A stretch of 64,000 nucleotides of DNA from CAWBCR01 sp963787375 (GCA_963787375.1 CAWBCR010000021.1:1-64000); one strand, 5' to 3'. Shown: positions 54,427 through 62,428, counted from the first letter of the stretch. The notes: generated from the sequence alone by a model not told the origin. Numbers and translations: made by a program.

Positions 54427-55365
54427 GTGTCCAACGAACAACCCATTCCCGATTTTGCGGACTTCTCAGCCTGGCCGCCGGAGCGCGTCCGCGCGGTGGC
54501 CGAGGGCAGGAGCGTCGTGTTTGCCACCGGCGGCACGTCACGCTGGTTCTTCATGGAGCACGGCGACCCCGGCGCGGGCTACGCCGACCCTGAGCAGTTT
54601 CGCCATTATGGGCGCAGCGTGCTGAACCGCGTCACCGACATCGCCGCCATGCTGTTCGGCGACGGCGTGCGCTACCTGTTCGTGGTCGGCTTTGGCGGCG
54701 GGCAGGGCGAGCGCAACGTCGAATATCGCCAGAACCTGGCGTGGGTCTACGAGATGCTGATCGACGAGACCACGCGTGGCCTGTACGAGCAGCACAGCAT
54801 CGCGGTGTCATTTCGGGGAAAGTGGCAGCAGTTGTTCGAGCGGCTGGGCGCTGCCGACCTCACCGACCGCTACCGGCAGATCGAAGACGAGACGATCAAC
54901 CGGCCCGGCGGGCGGCTGATCTGGTACGTCGACGACGACCTGATCCCGGCCAGCGTGCTGCCGCTCGTCAAACAGGGATTGGACCAGACCGGGCAACTCC
55001 CCCTGGCTGCCGATCTGGCTGCCGCCTACTACGGCCAACCGGTCGAGAAGGTCGACATCTTCATCGGCAACAACAAGCCCAATGTGGACCGGCTGTTCCC
55101 GCCGCTGCTGGCCGTCGGCGACCTGTACTTCACCGTCAGCCCGTCGATGTACCTGAGCCACACCCTGTGGCGGCACATCCTGTACGATCACCTCTTCGAG
55201 CGGCGCGGCCATTTCCGCGATTACACTGCGCTGGGCGAAGACTCTTTCGCCGAGATGAAGGCCTTCTACGCCGCCAACCGCGACGCCGCGCAGGGCATCG
55301 GCTACCACCATGCGCGCACCGCGATGTGGCGTCCGATGGCCTGGCCGCACCTGTCCGGCGGCTGA
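54427..55365 (+). CDS. Tuberculosinol/kolavelool synthase-like terpene synthase (Rv3378c family, cis-prenyltransferase fold)
   Basis: 312 residues from GTG 54427 (GGAG eight bases before). It lines up with M. tuberculosis Rv3378c as I remember it: VVFATGGTSRWFFME with the family's VFPFDGTRRWF, AAYYGQPVEKVDIFIGNNK with EGYYGEYVDKADMFIGF, and DLYFTVSPSMYL, HILYDHLFERRGHFRDYTAL near the end. These enzymes, on a cis-prenyltransferase fold, remove diphosphate from a bicyclic diterpenyl diphosphate made by a class II cyclase. The convergent neighbour at 55469 is such a cyclase. Difference: the Asp of DGTRRW, important in Rv3378c, is Gly here (G35). Ordinary UppS was considered and rejected. Confidence 0.78.
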   Translation: MSNEQPIPDFADFSAWPPERVRAVAEGRSVVFATGGTSRWFFMEHGDPGAGYADPEQFRHYGRSVLNRVTDIAAMLFGDGVRYLFVVGFGGGQGERNVEYRQNLAWVYEMLIDETTRGLYEQHSIAVSFRGKWQQLFERLGAADLTDRYRQIEDETINRPGGRLIWYVDDDLIPASVLPLVKQGLDQTGQLPLAADLAAAYYGQPVEKVDIFIGNNKPNVDRLFPPLLAVGDLYFTVSPSMYLSHTLWRHILYDHLFERRGHFRDYTALGEDSFAEMKAFYAANRDAAQGIGYHHARTAMWRPMAWPHLSGG

Positions 55366-55413
55366 GATTGCAGCGAGCGAAAAGAGAAACGGCTCCGCGT
55401 TGAACAGGGGTCG

Positions 55414-55458
55414 GTAGGGGCGGGCTGGACTGATGCGAGGGTCCAGGCCCGCCCCTGC
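55414..55458. repeat. Family-C inverted repeat, copy C2
   Basis: GTAGGGGCGGGCTGGAC, loop TGATGCGAG, GGTCCAGGCCCGCCCCTGC. Shares the GTAGGGGCGGG stem with copy C1 (22464) with a longer upper stem. It lies between the convergent diterpene genes, ten bases after the cyclase stop codon (55469). Confidence 0.65.
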
Positions 55459-55468
55459 CTTGTCCAAC

Positions 55469-57064
55469 TCAGCCTCTGAGTAGGCCGCGGTGGGTTCTGG
55501 CGAATTGAGCGACGGGCAGCGCCCTGCGTGCCGTCAGCGGCTTGGTGGCGAACCGGCGTGGCAGTTGTGCCGGGATCATCAGCCCTTCCAGCGCGGCCTG
55601 CGCCGCCCTGACGGTCACGCTGACGATGTTGCCGGGCCGGAACAGTGTCTTGCCGATCCAGAGCTGCTGCTGCGGGGGCCACGACATGTCGCCGCACAGG
55701 TATCCCGCCGCCCGCATCAGCGGCAGCGGGTCGGGCATCAGGTCCTGCCGGTACGCTTCGCACAGGCCGAGCACGCAGTGAGCCGTCTCTTCCGGCGTGC
55801 TGTGACCCTGCCCGCCCCAGCCGCCGTCCTCATGCTGATGCTCAAGCAGGGTGTCCACGCAGCGCCGGGCGACCACGTCGTGCCAGCCGGCCAGCGCCGC
55901 GATGGCGTGCGCGGTTGAATAGTAAGGTGAATAATGCCACTTGTCAGCCAGCAGCGGCTGCCGATCTATCGCGTCGACCAGCCAGTCGGTCACGCGGACG
56001 GCCAGGTCGCGGTGCGGCCAGCCGGGCTGCATGCGCAGCGCCGTCAGCGCGTGGATGTTGGCCGATACGGAGGGGTTGCGCTCGTCCATGTACGAGCGGA
56101 AGTACTCGCCGTTCCAGAAATCCAGCAGCGGCTTGTCCGACACGGGGATCCCGGCCCAGGCCAGCAGCGCGAAACCCACTGTCGTGTCGTCGCCGTCGTT
56201 GACGGCGAACTGGTCGCTGTAGGACAGTCCCTTCTGGTTGAGCATCCACGAGCGCCGCACGGCCTTGATCTGCGCCGCGATGGCCGGCGTGTTCGGGTCG
56301 AAGCCGGCGCGGCGCAGGCTATCGAGCACCCATACCCGCTCAAAGACTTCGAATGGCCAGCTAAACGGCACCCCGCCGTCGCCGCGCAGCAGCGCGCCTG
56401 CCAGGTAGCGGGCCGCCGCCGGCGAGTCGCCGCCGGCCCGCCGCCGGGCAGCCAGGTAGGCCGCCGTGGCTGCCGTCGCCGTGGCGATGGAGCCATTCGC
56501 GTCGAGCAGCGAGTTGTCCAGGTAGGCGAGATGTTCGTCGGGCAGCATCTCCATGCTGAACCACCATGCATGCGGCGCGTCGGCCTCCGGGTGGATGCTG
56601 TCGAGCATCGCCAGCTTGGTGCGGAACAGGCTATCGTAGGACGCCCAGATGTCAAGCGGGAGGCTTGTGCCAAACACCGGCTCCAGGTCGCTGCGCAGGC
56701 GCGGCAGCAGCATCTCGTAGCCAATCGGCTCCTCTGGCTCGTTGGCCAGGTCGGCGGCGTAGTGTCGCAGCGCGCGCAGGCCGCGCTCGATGCGCGCCCA
56801 ATCGTCGGGCTTCGTCTGCCAGGTGTGCAGCGCCTTGATCGCCGCCAGTGTCGAGATGGTTCGCTCGTGGGCGTAGTAGCTGTGCGCAGCGCCCCAGCCC
56901 CCGTCGTCGAGCTGGTGCGTGCGCAGGAAGTCGAGTGCCTGCGGCCACGCAGGCGAGCGAGCGTCGTGCAGGTCAGGGACCAGCGCGACCCAGGCCGTGC
57001 TGTAGGCGTCGGGATCCGACCACCCATCCAGCCGGCTCAGCCAGTGTTGTAGCTCCCCATACAT
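55469..57064 (-). CDS. Class II diterpene cyclase (copalyl/kolavenyl/tuberculosinyl diphosphate synthase type)
   Basis: 531 residues, complete. The class II acid motif DxDD is present as DGDD (290-293) in FAVNDGDDTTVGF. Other marks of copalyl-diphosphate-synthase-like proteins: PDAYSTAWVALVP (18-30), QLDDGGWGAAHSYY (51-64), ADKWHYSPYYSTAHAIAAL (373-391) and a QW-type EDGGWGGQG (412-420). There is no class I DDxxD domain, so it should cyclise GGPP and keep the diphosphate. Length fits Rv3377c-like bacterial cyclases (about 500) and not squalene-hopene cyclases (about 630). Partner at 54427 would process its product. Confidence 0.85.
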   Translation of the reverse strand: MYGELQHWLSRLDGWSDPDAYSTAWVALVPDLHDARSPAWPQALDFLRTHQLDDGGWGAAHSYYAHERTISTLAAIKALHTWQTKPDDWARIERGLRALRHYAADLANEPEEPIGYEMLLPRLRSDLEPVFGTSLPLDIWASYDSLFRTKLAMLDSIHPEADAPHAWWFSMEMLPDEHLAYLDNSLLDANGSIATATAATAAYLAARRRAGGDSPAAARYLAGALLRGDGGVPFSWPFEVFERVWVLDSLRRAGFDPNTPAIAAQIKAVRRSWMLNQKGLSYSDQFAVNDGDDTTVGFALLAWAGIPVSDKPLLDFWNGEYFRSYMDERNPSVSANIHALTALRMQPGWPHRDLAVRVTDWLVDAIDRQPLLADKWHYSPYYSTAHAIAALAGWHDVVARRCVDTLLEHQHEDGGWGGQGHSTPEETAHCVLGLCEAYRQDLMPDPLPLMRAAGYLCGDMSWPPQQQLWIGKTLFRPGNIVSVTVRAAQAALEGLMIPAQLPRRFATKPLTARRALPVAQFARTHRGLLRG

Positions 57065-57125
57065 AATTGCCCCATCCTCTTACCCCTCACTTGTGGGTGC
57101 CCGTCGCCGGGAGGCAGCAGGCCCA

Positions 57126-57668
57126 TTAGTTCTCGTCGCTACTCTCCCTTATGCGTAGGACGGCATCTCGCATCTGATCGACCGAAGCATCAGCCCCAGT
57201 TTCCTTCAGCAGCGCGTCGATCAGCGCGTCGTCAACCAGTGGTTCGCCCAGTATCGTGGCCAGCACATCCCATTGAATGTAGATGGCCGCCGGAAACAGG
57301 GCATAGTAGGCGCGCGCGTCGGTGTTGGCCGAGTGGATCAGCACCAGTTTGGCCACGCTGCGCGGGTCGATCCTGCGGATCAGCTCGCCGCTGTGGAACC
57401 AGCCACCACGCTCGCCGCCCAGGTCGTAGTCCAGGCAGTACACGTCGAACGGCCCATGTTCTTTCAGCGCGATCTCCACCTGCTCGGGCATCTGTGCCCA
57501 CGTTACGTCGGCGTCTGCCAGCAGATGGTGGAGTATGGCGCTCCGCTCGTCGGGCCGATCTTCCAGCACCAGCACGTGCGCGCCGGGCTTCAGCCCTAAC
57601 GAAAGCCCCCAGAACGGCGGATGATTGCCGGGCCGCCCGCCCGGGATGGTCAGCCTGCCGGTTGTCAA
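57126..57668 (-). CDS. Receiver-like response regulator, atypical, no output domain
   Basis: 180 residues from a TTG start at 57666-57668 that overlaps the previous stop as TTGA; no closer ATG exists. After a 30-residue Gly/Pro-rich lead, a CheY-like domain: HVLVLEDRPDERSAILHHLL with acidic E-D, phosphoacceptor in DVYCLDYDLGGERGGWF (D80), LVLIHSANTDARAYY in the place of the Thr/Ser strand, and no clear conserved Lys motif (KP). The insertion and missing KP suggest divergent signalling. Last gene of the five-gene sensory operon. Confidence 0.65.
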   Translation of the reverse strand: MTTGRLTIPGGRPGNHPPFWGLSLGLKPGAHVLVLEDRPDERSAILHHLLADADVTWAQMPEQVEIALKEHGPFDVYCLDYDLGGERGGWFHSGELIRRIDPRSVAKLVLIHSANTDARAYYALFPAAIYIQWDVLATILGEPLVDDALIDALLKETGADASVDQMRDAVLRIRESSDEN

Positions 57669-58048
57669 GGCTGCTCCACCGCAATGATGAGATCTTCGAC
57701 AAACGTGCGGGCGTTGATCGGTTTCGGGAAGAACGCCGCGAAACCCGCCGCGACTGCTTCCTGCGCCACCTTGGTCGAATAGTAGGCCGTCACCGCCACC
57801 GCCGGGATGTCCGACAGCGCCGGGTTGGCGCGGATCGACTCCAGTAGCTCCCAGCCGTTCATAGCCGGCAGCGCCAGGTCGATGATTGCCACTGTTGGGT
57901 GGACCGACTGGAGAATCTCCAGCGCCTCCTCGGCGGAGAATGCGGTCTTGATTGCCATGCCGTGATACGCCAGCAGCGGGATGACCACCGCCTGCGCATC
58001 GGCCTCGTCGTCGACCAGCAGCACCTGCCAGTCCGAGAGATCGGGCAT
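57665..58048 (-). CDS. Single-domain response regulator
   Basis: 127 residues, only a receiver domain: LLVDDEADAQAVVIPLLAYH, phosphoacceptor D57 in AIIDLALPAMNGWELL, AVAVTAYY and FPKPINA (Lys). No DNA-binding output, so it likely works in a phosphorelay or by protein contact. Preceded by a hairpin at 58072 and followed by the atypical receiver with a TTGA overlap. Confidence 0.85.
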   Translation of the reverse strand: MPDLSDWQVLLVDDEADAQAVVIPLLAYHGMAIKTAFSAEEALEILQSVHPTVAIIDLALPAMNGWELLESIRANPALSDIPAVAVTAYYSTKVAQEAVAAGFAAFFPKPINARTFVEDLIIAVEQP

Positions 58049-58071
58049 AAGTATGCTCCTTTACCAATAAC

Positions 58072-58088
58072 GGCGGACGCTGTCCGCC
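58072..58088 (-). terminator. Short hairpin between two response-regulator genes
   Basis: GGCGGAC, loop AGC on the minus strand, GTCCGCC followed by GTTATT. Weak terminator or spacer hairpin within the operon. Confidence 0.35.
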
Positions 58089-58094
58089 CCCCTC

Positions 58095-58487
58095 TTACGT
58101 TTTGACCAGGATGTTCGAGATATCCTCCAACAGCGAGAGCATCGACAGCGGCTTGCTCAGGTAGCCGTCGAAGCCCGCGCTCATCACCCTTTCACGGTCG
58201 CCTGCCATGGCATGCGCCGTGAGCGCGATCACCGGGATGTGGTTCTTTCCGTTCTCGCGTGTGCGGATGGCTTCGAGAAGCTCCCAGCCGTCCATGTCTG
58301 GCATCGAAATATCGGTGAGCACCACCGTGGGGCGGTCTTTCTGGAACGCCGCCAGCGCCTCTTCGCCGGTGTGCGCTTCAGCCACGGCGGCCCCTGAGGC
58401 ACGCAGCACGATCTTGACAATCTCCACGCTGTCCGGTTCGTCGTCGACGACCAGCACGTGCCAATCTGACGTGTCAACCCGTTTCAT
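58095..58487 (-). CDS. Single-domain response regulator
   Basis: 130 residues from ATG 58487, overlapping the kinase stop (TGATG). Receiver domain: VLVVDDEPDSVEIVKIV, phosphoacceptor D59 in VVLTDISMPDMDGWELL, PVIALTAHAM and GYLSKPLS. No output domain. The overlap with the kinase gene makes it the most likely direct partner. Confidence 0.88.
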   Translation of the reverse strand: MKRVDTSDWHVLVVDDEPDSVEIVKIVLRASGAAVAEAHTGEEALAAFQKDRPTVVLTDISMPDMDGWELLEAIRTRENGKNHIPVIALTAHAMAGDRERVMSAGFDGYLSKPLSMLSLLEDISNILVKT

Positions 58488-59869
58488 CAAGCCCTGGCCC
58501 TTTCAGGAATGAGCATCGGCAGGGTAACGGTAAACGTGCTGCCGACACGCAGCTTGCTTTGCACTTTCACATTGCCATTCATCAAGAGGGCCAGTTCTCT
58601 GACGATGGCCAGACCCAGACCGGTGCCGCCATAGGCACGCCGTGAGGTGCCGTCCACCTGGCGGAATTTCTCAAAGATTGTCTCAAGCGCGTGGACGGGA
58701 ATACCGATGCCGGTGTCGCTGACTTCGATGGACCAGGTGTCCATGTCGACGCGCTTGAGCGCGATCAGCACCCGCCCCGTGTCCGTGAACTTGACAGCGT
58801 TCGCGGTCAGGTTGATCAGGATTTGCTCCAGCCGTTTGAAGTCGCCCAGCAGCATCTCCGGCAGGTTCGGGTCGAGCAGCGTGGCGATCTCCAGACCCTT
58901 CACCGACGCCTGTGGCTTCACGCTCTGCTCGACGCTGTTCAGCAGGTCGGTGGGCTTGAAGGGCTGCCGCAGGATTTCCACGCGCCCGGCCTCGATCCGC
59001 GAGATGTCGAGGATGTCGTCGATCAGCGTCAGCAGCCGCTCGCTGTTGTGATGGACCCGCTCGATGGCGCGCTCGCTTTCCGCCGGCAGCTCGCCGGTCA
59101 GGCCCATCATCATCACTTCGGAAAACCCGATGATGGCATTCAGCGGGGTGCGCAGCTCGTGCGACATGTTCGCCAGGAACTGGTCCTTGAGCTTGTTGGC
59201 ATACTCGGCTGCCTGCACCGCTTCGGCCAGGTCATGCGACTGCTGCTCGATCTGCTCCAGGTCGCGGTGGCGGATAGCCGCCCCGACCACCATCAGCGCG
59301 GCCATCAGCCCGTTGAAGATCAGCATGTTGATCACCGGGCGTGAGCTGGGTGCCATGCCGGGAATGAACAGCGGGACGATCTCCAGGGCGAGCAGCAGCG
59401 CCACGACGGTGATCAATGTGCCCCGGATCGAGAACAGCAGGCTGGCCAGCAGGATCACCAGCGACAGGTACACCATGATCAGCTCGAACAGCGTCGGGTC
59501 GGCAATCACCGCGCCGAACGCCATCACCGGGATGACCACCACCGTGATCGTCGAGCCGATGGTGTAGTGTTGTGTCCGGCTGAAGACGTAGGCGATAATC
59601 AGGAAGAGCAGGCCGGTCATCGCGCCGATAAATCCGGGGTCCCGCAGGTAGCTGTATCCCGGTCGCGGGGTCAGCAGCGGCGGGACGACCGACGCGGCCA
59701 GCCCCAGCGGGATCAGAAAGACCAGGATGCCCGCCAGCAGCCGTGCCTGCCGGCGATGTTCGGGCTGCTTAACCGCATCATCGGGTTCGGTGAGCCTGCG
59801 CCACAGCGGCACCGTGTTCTTGGGATTCAGTTCCGTCGTGGATGGGGTCGCAGATGCGTTAACCGCCAT
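58487..59869 (-). CDS. Membrane histidine kinase with six TM helices
   Basis: 460 residues from ATG 59869, chosen because AAGGAG lies nine bases before it (an earlier ATG at 59887 has none). TM helices at about 42-62, 83-98, 107-122, 128-147, 151-168 and 180-197, little outside the membrane, then coiled linker, HisKA with H237 in ANMSHELRTPLNAIIGF, and HATPase with NLTANAVKF, SDTGIGIPVHALE and YGGTGLGLAIVREL. Similar to kinases that sense membrane state or small hydrophobic signals. Second gene of the sensory operon. Confidence 0.88.
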   Translation of the reverse strand: MAVNASATPSTTELNPKNTVPLWRRLTEPDDAVKQPEHRRQARLLAGILVFLIPLGLAASVVPPLLTPRPGYSYLRDPGFIGAMTGLLFLIIAYVFSRTQHYTIGSTITVVVIPVMAFGAVIADPTLFELIMVYLSLVILLASLLFSIRGTLITVVALLLALEIVPLFIPGMAPSSRPVINMLIFNGLMAALMVVGAAIRHRDLEQIEQQSHDLAEAVQAAEYANKLKDQFLANMSHELRTPLNAIIGFSEVMMMGLTGELPAESERAIERVHHNSERLLTLIDDILDISRIEAGRVEILRQPFKPTDLLNSVEQSVKPQASVKGLEIATLLDPNLPEMLLGDFKRLEQILINLTANAVKFTDTGRVLIALKRVDMDTWSIEVSDTGIGIPVHALETIFEKFRQVDGTSRRAYGGTGLGLAIVRELALLMNGNVKVQSKLRVGSTFTVTLPMLIPERARA

Positions 59870-59883
59870 ATGATTTGTCTCCT

Positions 59884-60306
59884 TCACTGACTAAACTCGC
59901 CCAGCAGGCTGACCACTTCGGGTTTCAGCTCGATTTTGCCCTTGATGAGCCGCAGGATCAGCTCGCGCAGCCGCGTCATCGACAGGCTGCCCTTGCGCAC
60001 AATTTGCGGCGGCGGCAGCCTGAGCTGGTCCGCCAGCTCGTCGTTGATCACTTGCGCGGTAAAAACCACGACCGGTATGTCTGCTGTTTCAGGACGCGCG
60101 CGCAGCCCGCGCAGCACCGCCGCACCGTCCATGCGCGGCATCGACAGGTCAAGCACAATCAGCAGCGGCGGTAAATCGAAAGCCAGCGTCAGCGCTTCGT
60201 CGCCATCAGTGGCCTGGCGCAGCGGAATCTCCAGCGTGCGCAGGACAAGGTCCAGAATCTCGCGGGCGTCGGGATCATCGTCGACGATCAGGATGTCGCT
60301 GTTCAT
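59884..60306 (-). CDS. Single-domain response regulator
   Basis: 140 residues from ATG 60306 (GGAAAGGTGC upstream). Receiver: ILIVDDDPDAREILDLVL, phosphoacceptor D53 in LLIVLDLSMPRMDGAAVL, PVVVFTAQV and VRKGSLS (Lys in place of the usual KP). The C-terminal 20 residues (LIKGKIELKPEVVSLLGEF) extend beyond the domain. First gene of the operon running to 57126, with the AT-rich promoter region upstream. Confidence 0.8.
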   Translation of the reverse strand: MNSDILIVDDDPDAREILDLVLRTLEIPLRQATDGDEALTLAFDLPPLLIVLDLSMPRMDGAAVLRGLRARPETADIPVVVFTAQVINDELADQLRLPPPQIVRKGSLSMTRLRELILRLIKGKIELKPEVVSLLGEFSQ

Positions 60307-60416
60307 GCACCTTTCCATGACGCTAACCGGGGCCGCAGCCACCACCATCATCACCATTACCTCTTGTACTTGATTTCATGCATTGTGAGGATCCTAACAC
60401 TTGGACGTATATAGCT

Positions 60417-60426
60417 TGTATACAAA
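60417..60426. promoter_or_regulatory. Palindrome TTGTATACAA in an AT-rich promoter region
   Basis: Lies in the 185-bp gap between the OmpR-type regulator gene and the sensory operon start (60306), a region much richer in A and T than its surroundings. Several -10-like hexamers (TATACA, TATATA) overlap it, so it may be an operator or simply part of a promoter. Confidence 0.35.
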
Positions 60427-60491
60427 ACGGCCTATTTCGCGGACTGTAATGATTTCGCAATATACCCGGCGCATTCCGGCAGCCTGTCGCG

Positions 60492-61184
60492 CTAGGTCTG
60501 CGGCACGAAGCGATAACCGATCCCGTGCTCGTTCAAAATGTAGCGCGGCGCGCCCGGATTAGGCTCGATGATCTCGCGCAGCCGCTTCACGTAGACGCGC
60601 ACGTAGCGCACATAGTCGTCAATGACTGCCTCCGACCACAGCTCCTCGACGATGGTTATGGTCGGGATCACCTGCCCGGCGTTGCGCACCAGCAGGGCCA
60701 GCAGCCCGTATTCGAGCGTGGTCAGCGAGACCGCCGACCCGTTCACTTTCACCTGCTCGCGGTACAGGTCAATCACCAGCCGGTTATCGACGTACGCCTG
60801 CCGCGCTTCGCGCCAGGCCACGCTGCGGCTGCGCCGCAGCAGCGCCTTCAGCCGGGCGTCGAGCATGCGCAGGTACAGCGGCTTGGTCATGTAGTCGTCC
60901 GCGCCGATGCTCAGCCCGCGGATGATGTCGGCATCGTCGCGGGCTACCGCCGATATCATGATGATCGGCACACCGGAGAACAGCCGTATCCGGCGGCACA
61001 CCTCCCATCCATCCAGATTCGGAAGCTCCACGTCGAGCAGCACCGCGTCGGGGTCGCGGTTCTGCACCAGCTTCAGCCCTTCCGGTCCGGTATATGCCGA
61101 AAGGACGTCGAGGCCATGCCTGGCAAGGTATGGGGTCACAAAGCCATGCGTATCGAGGTCGTTGTCTATCAGGACAATACGCAT
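60492..61184 (-). CDS. OmpR/PhoB-type response regulator
   Basis: 230 residues. Receiver: IVLIDNDLDTHGFVTPYL, phosphoacceptor D51 in AVLLDVELPNLDGWEV, IIMISAV and DDYMTKPLYL. C-terminal winged helix from about 135: SLTTLEYGLLALLVRNAGQV, VRVYVKRLREIIEPNPG, YILNEHGIGYRF. Transcription factor of a two-component system; the kinase at 58487 is the nearest candidate. Only DNA-binding regulator of the receiver cluster. Confidence 0.9.
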   Translation of the reverse strand: MRIVLIDNDLDTHGFVTPYLARHGLDVLSAYTGPEGLKLVQNRDPDAVLLDVELPNLDGWEVCRRIRLFSGVPIIMISAVARDDADIIRGLSIGADDYMTKPLYLRMLDARLKALLRRSRSVAWREARQAYVDNRLVIDLYREQVKVNGSAVSLTTLEYGLLALLVRNAGQVIPTITIVEELWSEAVIDDYVRYVRVYVKRLREIIEPNPGAPRYILNEHGIGYRFVPQT

Positions 61185-61295
61185 CAGTCCCTCGTCTCAT
61201 TTCGAACACAGGCAGCCCCAGACCGCCGCCAAGTCGCATCGACCCGGCTTCCGGCCCATCAGGCTGCGGACGTGCTGTGCGGCGATACGTACTGC

Positions 61296-61691
61296 TCACG
61301 AAGCCACCAGGTGCGACAACCGCCGCGCGTTCAGCAGTCCCTCGGCGCTGGAGATCAGGTCCGTTGGGCTGAACGGCTTGAGCATCCACAGGTCTGCTCC
61401 GGCAGCATAGGCAGCGTCCCGGTCGTGCTTCTGGCCGTGCGAGGTCAGGAAGAGAACCCTGACACCATGCAGGCGCTTCTCCGCCTTGATGCGGCGGCAC
61501 AGCTCGTAGCCGTCGATATCGCCTTGCTGCACCACGTCCATGATGATCAGATCCGGTTGTTGGAGCAGAGCCATCCTGAGCGCCTGGTTGGCCGTTCGGG
61601 CCGTCAGGACGCGCAGCGGCTTGATCTCAAACGTGACGCGGATCAGTTCCTGGACTTCGGGCACGTCGTCCACTACAAGGATCGTTTTCAT
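61296..61691 (-). CDS. Single-domain response regulator
   Basis: 131 residues from ATG 61691 (GGAGAGCC upstream). ILVVDDVPEVQELIRVTF, phosphoacceptor D52 in LIIMDVVQQGDIDGYELCRR, RVLFLTSHGQ and WMLKPFSPTDL. No output domain. 111 bases before the OmpR-type regulator on the same strand. Confidence 0.88.
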   Translation of the reverse strand: MKTILVVDDVPEVQELIRVTFEIKPLRVLTARTANQALRMALLQQPDLIIMDVVQQGDIDGYELCRRIKAEKRLHGVRVLFLTSHGQKHDRDAAYAAGADLWMLKPFSPTDLISSAEGLLNARRLSHLVAS

Positions 61692-61835
61692 GGCTCTCCG
61701 GGGGAACGACGGCAATATACAGGGTCATATCGTCCTCCTCCCGCCTCCGTAATCGGCGCCCCACCGATTGATGCCGGGTACCTGCCCAGCCCCATATGGG
61801 CAGGTGCCCGGCTCACCTGACATTCGCGTGGTTTG

Positions 61836-62066
61836 TTACTGGGCTGTCGGCAGCAGTGCGCGCGCCAGCTCGGGCAGTGTGTCCGCGCGGGTTGCGCACA
61901 GCCACGACTGGACTCGCGGCGAGATCCCGAACTCTACCAGCAGGCTCCGGTCGCGCTGGCGAACCAGCCGCTCGCACAGAGTGTCGTCCATAAGCGCCGC
62001 TCCGAAGAGTTGTTCCAGCCGTGATACCTCTTCCGAGTCGACTGCGTATCGTCTTATACTGAGCAT
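61836..62066 (-). CDS. Small protein of unknown function, possibly a leader-type peptide
   Basis: 76 residues, ATG 62066 with AAGGA eight bases before. VSRLEQLFGAALMDDTLCER and LLVEFGISPRVQSWL resemble the pattern of short helical precursor-type peptides (a Franean1_4349-like layout: ALxDxxxxxxLLxxxxxxxxEFxLS, followed by a helix). No tail that would be a core peptide is obvious and no modification enzyme lies nearby. The call is a guess from pattern only. Confidence 0.5.
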   Translation of the reverse strand: MLSIRRYAVDSEEVSRLEQLFGAALMDDTLCERLVRQRDRSLLVEFGISPRVQSWLCATRADTLPELARALLPTAQ

Positions 62067-62113
62067 GGATAGTTCCTTTTCTCTGTAAACGAATTCTCGT
62101 GTGCAAGCGTCGA

Positions 62114-62308
62114 TCAGGATGGTCCGCCGCTGTCGCCCGGAGCTGGGCCGGCCAGCGTGCTGTGCACCGGGTGAACGCCGGCGATAACTGCTACGACCGT
62201 GGCCAGGATTGACAGGCCGGTCATGACCAGCCCGAAGCGGCGCGGATCAGTGGTAAACCACATGCCGACGCCAAGTGCCTTGTTCTGTGCGCGATGCAGG
62301 ATGTCCAT
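62114..62308 (-). CDS. Small single-span membrane protein
   Basis: 64 residues, ATG 62308 behind a strong AGGAGG. One TM helix (FGLVMTGLSILATVVAVIAGV, about 25-45) then a short Pro/Gly/Ser tail. No family recognised. It lies 47 bases upstream of the gene at 61836 and follows the BTAD regulator's terminator, so these two small genes may form a unit. Confidence 0.55.
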   Translation of the reverse strand: MDILHRAQNKALGVGMWFTTDPRRFGLVMTGLSILATVVAVIAGVHPVHSTLAGPAPGDSGGPS

Positions 62309-62383
62309 CTCTCGAAGCCTCCTAAGTTGTGTGATGGTGCAAGAGTATCTGCCCCTGCTGAACGTACTGCTGACCAGAGCGAA

Positions 62384-62405
62384 AAACCGCCCGAAAGGGC
62401 GGTTT
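62384..62405 (-). terminator. Rho-independent terminator after the BTAD regulator
   Basis: Minus strand AAACCGCCC, loop TTTC, GGGCGGTTTTTCG: a 9-bp stem with a T run, 24 bases after the stop codon at 62429. Confidence 0.85.
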
Positions 62406-62428
62406 CGCGTCGCTGAAAACCGGGTGGC

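Noticed and set aside
54427..55365. Undecaprenyl diphosphate synthase
   Set aside because: The fold is similar, but the UppS motifs (DGNxRWA, STENW, RTGGE) are absent and the C-terminus matches Rv3378c-type enzymes; the cyclase neighbour supports this.
55469..57064. Squalene-hopene cyclase
   Set aside because: It shares DxDD, but the protein is about 100 residues too short, has few QW repeats, and its AYSTAWVA and WHYSPYYSTAH segments are those of class II diterpene cyclases.
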